Positions 25,751 through 33,643 of a stretch of DNA of 51,496 nucleotides are shown in pieces (within the stretch, counting starts at the first letter, position 1; every line of letters starts with the position of its first letter). The stretch comes from an uncultured Thermomicrobiales bacterium (lineage in GTDB: Bacteria; Chloroflexota; Chloroflexia; Thermomicrobiales; CADCWN01), in NCBI GenBank assembly GCA_902806415.1, contig CADCWN010000382.1:1-51496 (forward strand). The letters run 5' to 3'. Under the pieces are notes generated by a model, which saw only the letters and a list, made by a program, of their open reading frames with translations, made no database searches and was not told the DNA's origin. A program made the position numbers and the translations under genes.

Positions 25751-26818
25751 GTGAACGACTGTCCGCCCTTGCAGCGCGCGCCCCGTCGGGCCGCGCCGGA
25801 GTTCCGTGTGAAGGATACGTTCCTCAATCGCCGCAACCTCCTGATCGTCGGTGTCCTCCTGATCGCGGCTATCCTTGGTATCGCGGGGTGGCAAGCCTTC
25901 GGATCGCGCGCCGGGGCCGATGCGACGACGGCGACCGTCCGGCGCGGCTCGCTGAAGTCGTCGATCGAGACGAGCGGTCGCCTCCTCTCCCGCACCACGC
26001 GCAGCGTCTCCTCGATCGCCAGCGGCGCGGTCAAGATCGTCGCGGTGCGCGAGGGGGAGATGGTGCGCGCGGGAGATGTGCTCATCGTCCTTGATGACAC
26101 CCCGGCGCGCGCCGACGTGCGGCGCGCGGAGCGGGCGGTCGAGGCGGCGGAAACGCGCGTGGGGGTCGCGCGCCAGCGGGCGCTGACCGACGACAAGGCC
26201 CTGCCCGACGTGGCCGCCGCCGCGAGCGAGGCGGACAACGCCCGCACGGCCCTCGCCAGCGCGAACGATCGGCTGACCGCGACCCTCGTCCTCGCCCCGC
26301 TCGACGGCCTCATCAGCGGTGTCCGCGTCGCCGAGGGGAGCAATTACGGCGCGGGCGCGGAGATCGCGACGATTACCGGCGGCGACGACCTTTACGTCAC
26401 CGCCGATCTCGATGAGATCGATCGCCCGCTGGTCGGTGAAGGCCAGGAGGCGACCGTCACCGTCACCTCCTTCCCCGCCACGCCGCTGGTCGGTCGCATC
26501 GTCGCCCTCAGCGCCACCTCGCAGAGTCGCGGCGGTTCGACCGTCTACCCGATCCAGATCACGATCGAGCGCCCCCCAGACGCGCCGCTGGCCCTCCTCC
26601 CCGGCATGACGGTCGACGTGCGGATCATCACCAACGCCCGTGACAATATTTTGATCCTGCCCAGCGGCGCGATTCGTCGCGCCGGGGAGCGGCAGTATGT
26701 CGCCGTGCGGCGCGGTGGTGAGGATGTCGAGGTGGAGGTTCGCACCGGCGCGCGCAGCGGCGGCGAAGTCGAAATCGCCGATGGCCTCGCTGAGGGTGAT
26801 ACGGTGGTGCTGCGATAG
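25751..26818 (+). CDS. HlyD-type efflux adaptor protein (orphan)
   Basis: 355-residue membrane fusion/adaptor protein. A short basic N-terminus precedes one membrane helix (about 31-49, LLIVGVLLIAAILGIAGW). Then come the first lipoyl half (SIETSGRLLSRT, IASGAVKIVAVREGEMVRAGDVLIVLD), a short alpha-helical hairpin (about 118-170), the second lipoyl half (TLVLAPLDGLISGVRVAEGSNY), a beta-barrel (LYVTADLDEIDRPLVGEG) and a membrane-proximal domain. Such proteins usually work with a MacB-like ABC transporter, but no transporter gene follows. GTG starts at 25751 and 25808 are both possible. It begins 27 bp after yaiI. Confidence 0.9.
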   Translation: MNDCPPLQRAPRRAAPEFRVKDTFLNRRNLLIVGVLLIAAILGIAGWQAFGSRAGADATTATVRRGSLKSSIETSGRLLSRTTRSVSSIASGAVKIVAVREGEMVRAGDVLIVLDDTPARADVRRAERAVEAAETRVGVARQRALTDDKALPDVAAAASEADNARTALASANDRLTATLVLAPLDGLISGVRVAEGSNYGAGAEIATITGGDDLYVTADLDEIDRPLVGEGQEATVTVTSFPATPLVGRIVALSATSQSRGGSTVYPIQITIERPPDAPLALLPGMTVDVRIITNARDNILILPSGAIRRAGERQYVAVRRGGEDVEVEVRTGARSGGEVEIADGLAEGDTVVLR

Positions 26819-26925
26819 TGCTCAGCGTAACAGCGCCGTTCTTACAGGATTAGGTGCGATAGTTTTAATCGCTGACATTTACCCCGCATTGCGGAGTACC
26901 CGACCGTATCAGGACCAAAATCTCA

Positions 26926-26955
26926 TTGAGCCCCTATCTCACCCGATGCTATTCT
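26926..26955 (+). promoter_or_regulatory. Candidate sigma-70 promoter for the AAA ATPase gene
   Basis: TTGAGC (26926-26931) and TATTCT (26950-26955) with an 18-bp spacer; TGC just before the -10 gives a TGn extension. The start codon is 97 bp downstream. The surrounding 26819-27052 gap is AT-richer than the flanking genes. Confidence 0.4.
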
Positions 26956-27052
26956 ACAGACAGACCCGAACGACACCCGAGGTGCGGAGTCCATTCCCCA
27001 TCGACCCGGTGTGATGGGCGTTGTAGCGCGTAGCGACAGGCGAGGTAACACG

Positions 27053-28339
27053 ATGACGGCGACAACGGCGCGCCCACCGAGTGCGAGCGCGCTGGTGAAG
27101 GAGCCCGCTTCCCTCGAAGATACCGGGCTCGAGCTCCCCTTCCTCTCGGATCTTGTCCTGAAGGCGATCTATTACAACAACGCGATCACCGCCCAGCGGA
27201 CCACCGAAATCCTCTGCCTGCCATACTTCAACGTGATCGAGCGCGCCCTGACGATGCTGAAGCGCGAGGAGTTGGTCGAGGTCAGCGGCAGCAACGGCTT
27301 CGGCGAGTTGGGCTACCAATACGCGATCGCCCCGAAGGGGATGGTGCGCGTCCACGAGGTGATGGATCGGACCACCTACCTCGGCCCCGCGCCGGTCACG
27401 CTGGAAGACTACATCGCCGTCGTCAAGGCGCAGGCGATCGGCGAGGTGCGCGTCAGCCCCGCCGATATCCGCGCCGCGATGGCCGACCTCGTCCTCGAAG
27501 AGGCCACGATGGACATCATCGGGCAGGCCGTGAACACCGGGCGATCGCTCTTCCTCTTCGGCCATCCCGGCAACGGCAAGACGGTCATGGCCGAGCATAT
27601 CGTCCCCCTGCTGGGTGGTCATATCTTCGTCCCGCATTGCATCGTCGTGGACGGTCAGATCGTCAAGGTATTCGACTTCCACAACCACACCCCGGTCGAG
27701 CCAACCGGATCGATCCGGCTCGACTGGGACCGCCGCTGGGTCCGTTGCGAACGCCCGGCGATCATCGTCGGCGGCGAGCTGACCCTCGAAGCGCTCGACC
27801 TGACCTACAACCCGAGCAATCGCTATTACGAAGCGCCGTTGCAGATGAAGGCGAACAGCGGCCTCTTCCTGATCGACGACTTCGGGCGGCAGCAGGTCCA
27901 CCCGCGCGAACTGCTCAACCGCTGGATCGTGCCGCTGGAGAAGCGGATCGACTATCTCACCCTGCACACCGGCAAGAAGCTCGAGGTGCCGTTCGATCAG
28001 TTGATCGTCTTCTCGACCAACTTGGAGCCGAAGGACTTGGTGGACGAGGCGTTCCTGCGCCGTATCCAGAACAAGGTGCGGATTCACAATCCCTCGCCCG
28101 AGATGTTCCGCGAGATCTTCCGGCGACAGTGCCGCGAATTTGGCGTCGCCTTCGATCAGGAGGTGCTGATCTATCTCCTGCGCGAGTACTACATCAAGCC
28201 GAAGCGGGAGCTGCGCGCCTGCCACCCGCGCGATCTGCTGCGCGTCCTCATCGGGTTCGCGCGCTACCACAACTCCCCGCCGCAACTTTCCCAGGAGTTA
28301 ATCGATCGCGCCTGCAAGGTCTACTTCGCCGATCTGTAG
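27053..28339 (+). CDS. AAA family ATPase with N-terminal winged-helix-like domain
   Basis: 428 residues. An N-terminal helical region (about 30-100, LSDLVLKAIYYNNAITAQRTTEIL to GYQYAIAP) looks like a winged helix. The P-loop is GHPGNGKT at 170-177, Walker B is SGLFLIDDFGRQ and sensor 1 is QLIVFSTNLEP. The C-terminal helical lid includes LRACHPRDLLRVLIGFA. It resembles an uncharacterised group of single AAA ATPases described as chaperone-like; its partner is unknown. ATG 27053 follows GAGG eight bases upstream; ATG 27011 is rejected. The stop lies inside the 3' end of the opposing hydrolase gene. Confidence 0.9.
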   Translation: MTATTARPPSASALVKEPASLEDTGLELPFLSDLVLKAIYYNNAITAQRTTEILCLPYFNVIERALTMLKREELVEVSGSNGFGELGYQYAIAPKGMVRVHEVMDRTTYLGPAPVTLEDYIAVVKAQAIGEVRVSPADIRAAMADLVLEEATMDIIGQAVNTGRSLFLFGHPGNGKTVMAEHIVPLLGGHIFVPHCIVVDGQIVKVFDFHNHTPVEPTGSIRLDWDRRWVRCERPAIIVGGELTLEALDLTYNPSNRYYEAPLQMKANSGLFLIDDFGRQQVHPRELLNRWIVPLEKRIDYLTLHTGKKLEVPFDQLIVFSTNLEPKDLVDEAFLRRIQNKVRIHNPSPEMFREIFRRQCREFGVAFDQEVLIYLLREYYIKPKRELRACHPRDLLRVLIGFARYHNSPPQLSQELIDRACKVYFADL

Positions 28340-29142
28340 GCTAGCGGCGCTGGACTCTCCAGCGCCGCAGCGATCGCCCCCGCAAGACCAGCGGGGTTGT
28401 CCAGGTTCGGGTGATGCCCCGCCCCCGGCACCGCGACGCAGTTCACGCCCGCCGCCTCCAGCCGCGCGATCAGCTGTGCCGCGCGCGGTTCCTCCGCCAG
28501 TGTGCGCTCGCCCCAGATGTAGGTGCGCGGACCGCCGAAGCGCGCGAGGTGATCGAACAGCGTGGGTGTCGCTGCCATCATGTTGACAGCCGTGCGATGG
28601 ACCGCGTGCGGGGCCGCGATCTGGAACATGCCCAGAAATGTGGCGAGGGTCGTGTCGCCCGCCGCCGCCGCTCGGAGTGATGCGAGGAAGGCGACAAAGC
28701 CTTCCCCAACGAAGCTGGTTTCCTCCTGCGCCGCGATCATCCGGCTCGCGCTCTCCTCGCGCAATTCCAGTGGCGGCTCGGCGACGATCAGATTGGTGAC
28801 CAGCTCGGGGTGCTGCGCCGCCAGCCCGATCGCCACACTCCCGCCCATGCTGTGTCCGACGATCACGGCCCGGGCGATCCCGAGATGATCGAGCAGCGTT
28901 GCTACCGTCCCCGCCTGCTCCGCCAGCGTGTAGCCGAACCGCTGCGGGCGGTCACTGCACCCGTACCCGAGCAGATCGAGCAGGATCGCCCGCCGCCCCG
29001 CAAGTTCCTGTTGGCACGCCGTTTGCACATAGCCTGTCAGCGCACCGCCCAGGCAGTGCAGAAAGACGAGCGGCGGATCGGCACCGGGGCGATCGAGGTA
29101 GCGCAGGTACGCGGCCGGTCCCGGTAGCCACAGCGTTTCCAT
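28321..29142 (-). CDS. Alpha/beta hydrolase
   Basis: 273 residues of a classical alpha/beta-hydrolase fold enzyme. The oxyanion segment is VFLHCLGG, the nucleophile elbow is VGHSMGG with S98, and the late histidine lies in VPGAGHHPNLDNP; the acid is probably in the YIWGERTLAEEP region. It belongs with esterases, haloperoxidase-like and C-C hydrolases; the substrate is unknown. The last six codons overlap the convergent AAA gene by 19 bp. Divergent from psd, 173 bp away. Confidence 0.9.
   Translation of the reverse strand: METLWLPGPAAYLRYLDRPGADPPLVFLHCLGGALTGYVQTACQQELAGRRAILLDLLGYGCSDRPQRFGYTLAEQAGTVATLLDHLGIARAVIVGHSMGGSVAIGLAAQHPELVTNLIVAEPPLELREESASRMIAAQEETSFVGEGFVAFLASLRAAAAGDTTLATFLGMFQIAAPHAVHRTAVNMMAATPTLFDHLARFGGPRTYIWGERTLAEEPRAAQLIARLEAAGVNCVAVPGAGHHPNLDNPAGLAGAIAAALESPAPLAYRSAK
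28344..28368. terminator. 10-bp hairpin inside the hydrolase 3' end
   Basis: GCGGCGCTGG (28344-28353), loop ACTCT, then CCAGCGCCGC (28359-28368). It lies 4 bp past the AAA gene stop and inside the coding region of the opposing hydrolase. It may terminate AAA transcription, but no T-run follows. The palindromic stretch also reads as a normal Ala/Ser/Pro-rich hydrolase tail. Confidence 0.4.
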
Positions 29143-29315
29143 CGCGACCCCTTTCCGGCGTCTGCCCTGGCAGTTTGGGCCGTCTGGCGCGGGCAGATCC
29201 TCGCCGGGTGTGGCATACTTCCTGTTCTACACCGCTTGCATAGTATCAAAGCCCTCCAGGGCGCGATTTTGTTGCCGGGTAACGCAGTCCTGACAATCCG
29301 AGAGGCGGAACGCAT

Positions 29316-30014
29316 TTGGCAGACCGTGCGGCATCTATCACCGCTGAGCAAGGCGATCCTCCCGGCAATGGTGCCCTGAGCGAAGGCTGGCCGATTATCG
29401 CGGGTGCGGTGGCGCTCGCGCTGCCGCTGGCGGCGATCGATCGCCGCCTGATCTGGCCGCCGCTCGTGCTGGCCGGCGCGGTCGCGGCGTTCTTCCGCGA
29501 TCCGAGCCGCGTCACCCCGCCCGATGCCGACCATCTCTACGCGGCGGCGGACGGATTCGTCCTGGATGTTGACGAGGTCGAGGAGCCGTGGTTCCTCGGT
29601 GGCCGCGGGCTGCGAATCGTCACCTTCCTCTCCCTCTTCGATGTCCATGTGAACCGCAGCCCCGTGGCAGGGACGCTGGTGAAAACACAGCATATCGCTG
29701 GCGGCTACGTTGCGGCGATGGATCGCGCTGGCTCAGAGGCGAATGAGCGCCAACTCCTCGCCATCGACGGGGTGCGGGGGTCGATCGTGGTCGTGCAGAT
29801 CGCCGGGTTGTTGGCGCGGCGTATCCGTCGTTGGGTCGAGCCGGGCGCACCACTCCGGGCCGGACAGAAGCTGGGTATGATCAAATTCGGTTCGCGCACC
29901 GATGTGATCGTGCCGCTCGGCCAGGCCGAGGCGCTCGTCGCCAAGGGCGCGCGCGTGCGGGCCGGGATCACGCCGATCGCGCGCTACCACGTTGGGGGTA
30001 CGACAGGCGCGTAG
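29316..30014 (+). CDS. psd: Phosphatidylserine decarboxylase (short, archaeal type)
   Basis: 232-residue pyruvoyl enzyme converting phosphatidylserine to phosphatidylethanolamine at the membrane. The proenzyme self-cleaves at G192-S193 in KFGSRTDV, where the Ser becomes the pyruvoyl group; H111 in FDVHVNRSP and D79 in AAADG match the conserved protease residues. Residues 25-60 form one or two membrane helices. The start is TTG with an AGAGGCGG stretch upstream. It sits directly before pssA, which makes its substrate. Confidence 0.93.
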   Translation: MADRAASITAEQGDPPGNGALSEGWPIIAGAVALALPLAAIDRRLIWPPLVLAGAVAAFFRDPSRVTPPDADHLYAAADGFVLDVDEVEEPWFLGGRGLRIVTFLSLFDVHVNRSPVAGTLVKTQHIAGGYVAAMDRAGSEANERQLLAIDGVRGSIVVVQIAGLLARRIRRWVEPGAPLRAGQKLGMIKFGSRTDVIVPLGQAEALVAKGARVRAGITPIARYHVGGTTGA

Positions 30015-30095
30015 CCGGTCGCCGACTATGGGGCGGGGACGTTGGGGGGAGTGCGCGCAGTGAGCGCATGGTCGATAAGGGATAGGGGAGCGTCA

Positions 30096-30827
30096 GTGAA
30101 GGGGAAAGTTCGGCGAGGATGTGAGCAGATCCCGAATGTCATCACGTTCTGCAATCTGCTCTGCGGCGTGGCGGCGATCATGCTGGTGATGGATGAGCAC
30201 TTCCTCCTCGCCCCGGCGGTGATCTTCCTGGCGGGCATTCTCGATGTGATCGATGGCGCGCTCGCCCGCAGGCTGCGCGGTGCCGACCCGTTCGGTGAAT
30301 CCCTCGACTCGTTGGCCGATATCATCTCCTTCGGGATCGCCCCGGCGCTGATCGTCTATCGCGGCTTTCTGCACCACTGGCCGAGCCTCGGCTGGCTGGT
30401 GGCCGGTGGCTATGCCGTGTGCGGCGCTTGGCGGCTCGCCCGCTTCGCCTCCAGCGAGAAAGGCCCTTTTTTCCAGGGCTTGCCGATCACGATGGCGGGG
30501 ATGTCGGCGGCGGCGTTCCTCTTCTATCCCAACTTCTGGTCGCCGAGCGCTGTCGCCGCGATGACCCTCATCCTCGCCCTCTTGATGGTGAGCCACTTCC
30601 GCTTCCCGAAGATCCCGATGCTGCTACGCCCGTTCCCGCGCCCGGTGCGCCTGGCCATCATCGCGCTCCTGGCATTCGCCGCCATCGCGATCTCGCCCGC
30701 GGCGGTCCTCACCGCGCTCGGCCTGACCTACTTCGCGGTCGCCCTGCTGGAGAACTTCGGCTTTTGGGAGGCGGTGGCCGACGGGCCGGTCGGTGATGCG
30801 GTCGCCCGGCTCCGCTCGCGCAACTGA
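30096..30827 (+). CDS. pssA: CDP-diacylglycerol-serine O-phosphatidyltransferase
   Basis: 243-residue integral membrane enzyme forming phosphatidylserine from CDP-diacylglycerol and serine. The CDP-alcohol phosphotransferase motif is perfect: D53-G54, A57-R58, G67, D71 and D75 in VIDGALARRLRGADPFGESLDSLAD. Several further membrane helices follow (MAGMSAAAFLFYP, AAMTLILALLMVSHF, LAIIALLAFAAIAI). GTG 30096 is chosen because AGGGGAG stands five bases upstream; the in-frame ATG at 30042 adds 18 unconserved residues. Operon with psd, 81 bp apart. Confidence 0.93.
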   Translation: MKGKVRRGCEQIPNVITFCNLLCGVAAIMLVMDEHFLLAPAVIFLAGILDVIDGALARRLRGADPFGESLDSLADIISFGIAPALIVYRGFLHHWPSLGWLVAGGYAVCGAWRLARFASSEKGPFFQGLPITMAGMSAAAFLFYPNFWSPSAVAAMTLILALLMVSHFRFPKIPMLLRPFPRPVRLAIIALLAFAAIAISPAAVLTALGLTYFAVALLENFGFWEAVADGPVGDAVARLRSRN

Positions 30828-30923
30828 GCGGCGCAGTCGCCCACCGTTTCGTCGTTCGCGCTGCATCTCTCGCTGTCGCGGTCACCCCGGCCATTCCCGA
30901 TTCACCTTCGCCGAGCCACGAGT

Positions 30924-31496
30924 TCAATTCCGGCAGGCGAAGAAAAACGCTGGCGGCAGATTGCGCGGCACCCAGCGCGTCTCGACTCGCCCGAACAGTT
31001 GCCCGAGCAGCGGGCGGATATAGGGGGAATACTGGTAGGCGGTGAAGAGGCCACCCGGTGCGAGTGCGCGCGCCGAGGCGCGCAGGATCTCCACGCGGAG
31101 GTCCGGCGGCATCGCGGTATAGGGGATGCCGGAGATGATCACGTCGGCCCCGCGCCACCCGAGCGCCGCGACGTGTCGCTCGATCCGCGCCGCCGACCCG
31201 CGCACCGCGACCAGGCGCGGGTCGGGCAGACGCTCGCGCAGGGCGTCGATGAAATGCGCCTCCGTATCGAGCGTCAGCAACTGCCCATCCGGCGCGAGTC
31301 GGCGCATGATCTCGGTCGTGAACACCCCCGTCCCCGGGCCGTACTCCACGATCCGCCGCGCCCGCTCGAAATCGACCCCGTCGAGCATCGCCCGGACGAG
31401 GTACTGCGAACTCGGCGTCACCGAGCCGATGGTGCGCCAATCGCGCAGGAAACTTCGCAGGAACACGCTGCGGTCGCGGGTCACACCGGTGGTCAA
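30924..31496 (-). CDS. PmtA-like phospholipid N-methyltransferase
   Basis: 190 residues of the rRNA-adenine-dimethylase-like methyltransferase group that includes Rhodobacter-type PmtA. Motif I is RIVEYGPGTGVFTTEIM, the acidic loop is LLTLDTEAHFI and motif IV is DVIISGIPYTAMP. The opening RDRSVFLRSFLRDWRTIGSVTPSS is typical of PmtA. TTG 31496 is chosen because GGAGGAGG lies seven bases upstream; upstream frame extensions look non-coding. Its place next to psd and pssA supports methylation of phosphatidylethanolamine towards phosphatidylcholine, but it is on the opposite strand and the activity is inferred. Confidence 0.82.
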   Translation of the reverse strand: MTTGVTRDRSVFLRSFLRDWRTIGSVTPSSQYLVRAMLDGVDFERARRIVEYGPGTGVFTTEIMRRLAPDGQLLTLDTEAHFIDALRERLPDPRLVAVRGSAARIERHVAALGWRGADVIISGIPYTAMPPDLRVEILRASARALAPGGLFTAYQYSPYIRPLLGQLFGRVETRWVPRNLPPAFFFACRN

Positions 31497-31587
31497 CGCT
31501 CTTCCTCCTCCGAGTGGGGTGACGATCCTCGCGCGGGACATTCTCAACGCAACTATACGCGATCGGGCTCCGCACCCGGCCAACCTC

Positions 31588-31617
31588 TTGACGCCCGCGC
31601 CCGATCCTCCGTATAAT
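31588..31617 (+). promoter_or_regulatory. Sigma-70 promoter of the pyr operon
   Basis: TTGACG at 31588-31593 and a perfect TATAAT at 31612-31617 with an 18-bp spacer: the best promoter in the window. Transcription would start at about 31624, giving a leader of about 200 nt before pyrC. Confidence 0.8.
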
Positions 31618-31623
31618 CCTCGC

Positions 31624-31741
31624 GCCCGCCCGGTTCGGGCGGTTTCGCTGCAGGGTTGAACGTCGCCAGGGTCGTGCTGCGACATGGCGGTGGGGCGCAA
31701 ATGACCGATTCACCACCAGGGACAATGCAACGGTGACCGCA
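31624..31741 (+). promoter_or_regulatory. Structured pyr leader RNA (probable attenuator, upper part)
   Basis: Hairpin CCGCCCG (31626-31632) with CGGGCGG (31636-31642) opens the leader. A second possible stem pairs GTCGC with GCGAC around 31661-31682. GCTGC at 31647-31651 and at 31676-31680 can both pair with GCAGC at 31739-31743, which overlaps the 5' arm of the terminator, so mutually exclusive folds are possible. A six-codon frame MAVGRK (31684-31704) lies in it. I find no standard PyrR-binding loop, so the signal is unknown. Confidence 0.55.
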
Positions 31742-31775
31742 GCCTCTGGGTCCACGGACCCAAGGCTTTTTTTTT
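31742..31775 (+). terminator. Intrinsic terminator in the pyrC leader
   Basis: Stem GCCT-(C bulge)-TGGGTC, loop CACG, GACCCA-AGGC, followed at once by nine T (31767-31775). It is a textbook Rho-independent terminator placed 52 nt before the pyrC start and downstream of the operon promoter, which implies transcription attenuation. Confidence 0.9.
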
Positions 31776-31827
31776 GCGCGACGATGGTCCTCTCGATCGT
31801 TGAACGGTCGCTTCTTGGAGGGTTCTG

Positions 31828-33162
31828 ATGCAGCGTGATCTGCTCCTGCGCGGCGGGCACATCCTCGATCCGGCCACCGGGCGCGACGAGGTTGGCGATC
31901 TCCTCCTCAGGGGTGACGTGATCGCCGTCGGCGGCACGATCGCGCCGCCCGAGGGGGCCGAGATCATCGATCTGCACGGGTTAATCGCAACGCCGGGGTG
32001 GATCGATCTCCACACCCATCTCCGCGAGCCGGGGTTCGAGTACAAGGAGACGATTCAGGGCGGCGCGCGGGCGGCGGCGCAGGGGGGCTTCACGACGATT
32101 TGCTGCATGCCGAACACCCGCCCGGCGCTCGACACGCCGGAGCAGATCGCCTTTGTCCTCGAACGGGCGCGCGGCGCGGCGGTGCGCGTCCTGCCGATCG
32201 CGACGATCACGCGCGAACGTGCCCTCGAAGTGCCGGTCGATTTCGCGGCCCTCGCGGCGGCGGGGGCGATCGGGTTCTCCGACGACGGCGAATCGACCAG
32301 CTCGGCCCACGCCATGTTGGTCGCGCTGGAGGCGAGCAAGGCGTTGGGGCGGCCGATCATGGTCCATTGCGAGGAGCCCACCCTCGTGCGCGGTGGTGCG
32401 CTGAACGCCGGCCCGGTCGCCGACGCGCTCGGGTTGCCCGGCAGCCCCGACATCGCCGAGGAGGTGATGTTGGCGCGCGATCTGACCCTCGCCGCCGCGA
32501 CAGGTGGCTGGCTCTTCGCCTGCCATACCACCACGGCGCGCGGCGTCGCGTTGATCCGCGAGGCCAAGGCGCGCGGCGTGCGCGTCACCGCCGAGGTCAC
32601 GCCGCACCACCTCGCCCTCACCGACGAGTGGGTGGCCGGGAGTCGCCGCCTCCATTGGGAGCAGGATGAGTTTCCGCAGGGCACACCCGCCGATCCGAAT
32701 ACGAAGGTGAATCCGCCGCTGCGCACCGGCGCGGATATCGAGGCGCTGGTCGCTGGCTTGCGCGACGGCACGATCGACACGATCGGCACTGATCACGCCC
32801 CGCACGCCGCGCGCGACAAGCCCGCCGACTATCGCGCCGCCGCCTTCGGGATGCTCGGCTTTGAGGTCGCCCTGCCGACGCTGCTGAGCCTCGTCCGCGC
32901 GGGCGCGCTCGATCTCCCGACGATCATCGCCAAACTGACCGTCGCCCCCGCCGCCGTCCTCGGCGACATCCTGCCGCCCGGCGCGGGTACACTGGCCGTC
33001 GGCGCGCCCGCCGATGTGACCGTCTTCGACCCGGAGCGGCGCTGGACCGTCACGCCCGACGCGCTGCGCTCGTCGAGCAAGAACACGCCGCTGCTCGGCC
33101 GCGAACTGCGGGGGATGGTGACGCACACGATCGTCGCCGGGGAGGTGCGCCATCGCCCCTGA
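31828..33162 (+). CDS. pyrC: Dihydroorotase
   Basis: 444-residue type I dihydroorotase, the third step of UMP synthesis (carbamoyl-aspartate to dihydroorotate), a Zn amidohydrolase. Metal ligands are visible in DLHTHLREPGFEYKET, MVHCEEP, ACHTTTARG and GTDHAPHAARDKP. The first beta-sandwich (MQRDLLLRGGHILDPATGRDE) and the last strand (GELRGMVTHTIVAGEV-like) are intact. ATG follows TTGGAGGGTTCTG. It is the first gene after the attenuator-like leader. pyrB, usually its neighbour, is absent here. The 3' end overlaps the GNAT gene by 11 bp. Confidence 0.97.
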   Translation: MQRDLLLRGGHILDPATGRDEVGDLLLRGDVIAVGGTIAPPEGAEIIDLHGLIATPGWIDLHTHLREPGFEYKETIQGGARAAAQGGFTTICCMPNTRPALDTPEQIAFVLERARGAAVRVLPIATITRERALEVPVDFAALAAAGAIGFSDDGESTSSAHAMLVALEASKALGRPIMVHCEEPTLVRGGALNAGPVADALGLPGSPDIAEEVMLARDLTLAAATGGWLFACHTTTARGVALIREAKARGVRVTAEVTPHHLALTDEWVAGSRRLHWEQDEFPQGTPADPNTKVNPPLRTGADIEALVAGLRDGTIDTIGTDHAPHAARDKPADYRAAAFGMLGFEVALPTLLSLVRAGALDLPTIIAKLTVAPAAVLGDILPPGAGTLAVGAPADVTVFDPERRWTVTPDALRSSSKNTPLLGRELRGMVTHTIVAGEVRHRP

Positions 33163-33643
33163 TCCCGCCCTCGCCCCGCCCTATACTCTGCGCCCGGCGA
33201 CCGCCGGTGATTACGCCTTCCTCTACGATCTCCACGTCGCGTGCATGAAAGCCTATGTGGCGGCGACTTGGGGCTGGGATGAGGAGGTGCAGCGGGCGAT
33301 CTTCCGCGAACGCTTCGCGCCAGATAGTAGCCGGATCGTCGTGGTAGACGGGCGCGGTGTCGGCGTCCTCGCCGTCGAGCGTCGCGCCACCGACCGGTTC
33401 ATCGCCAATCTCGCGATCGCGCCGACGATCCAGGGGCGCGGGCTTGGTGCGGCGATCCTGCGCGGGGTGCTGGCGGATGCCGCGCGCGATGCCGCGCCGA
33501 CCCGGCTGCACGTGCTGCACGTCAACCCCGCGCGCCGCCTCTACGAGCGCCTGGGCTTCGTCGTCGAGGGCGAGACGTCGACACACTATCTAATGGTGGC
33601 CGCGCCGCCGGTCGCGCGGGCTGGGGGAGGGTCGGGACGATGA
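33152..33643 (+). CDS. GNAT family N-acetyltransferase, apparent AUC start
   Basis: 163 residues if translation begins at ATC 33152. The GNAT fold starts with YTLRPATAGDYAFLYDLHV, continues MKAYVAATWGWDEEVQ, and has the acetyl-CoA loop IAPTIQGRGLGAAIL and the C-terminal LHVLHVNPARRLYERLGF. The first standard start (ATG 33245) would remove strand 1 and helix 1. Between the in-frame TGA at 33119 and the YTLRP segment there is no ATG, GTG or TTG. ATC 33152 has GGGGAGG six bases upstream and overlaps the pyrC end. Substrate unknown; position suggests co-translation with pyrC. Confidence 0.8.
   Translation: MAPDPALAPPYTLRPATAGDYAFLYDLHVACMKAYVAATWGWDEEVQRAIFRERFAPDSSRIVVVDGRGVGVLAVERRATDRFIANLAIAPTIQGRGLGAAILRGVLADAARDAAPTRLHVLHVNPARRLYERLGFVVEGETSTHYLMVAAPPVARAGGGSGR

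Noticed and set aside
31684..31704. Leader peptide MAVGRK
   Set aside because: No Shine-Dalgarno site and no codon bias that would link it to pyrimidine levels; kept only as a note in the leader entry.
31624..31827. T-box riboswitch in the pyr leader
   Set aside because: GGTGACCGC before the terminator faintly resembles the T-box core, but the leader is only about 150 nt before the T-run and lacks stem I and a specifier loop; pyrC is not a T-box target.
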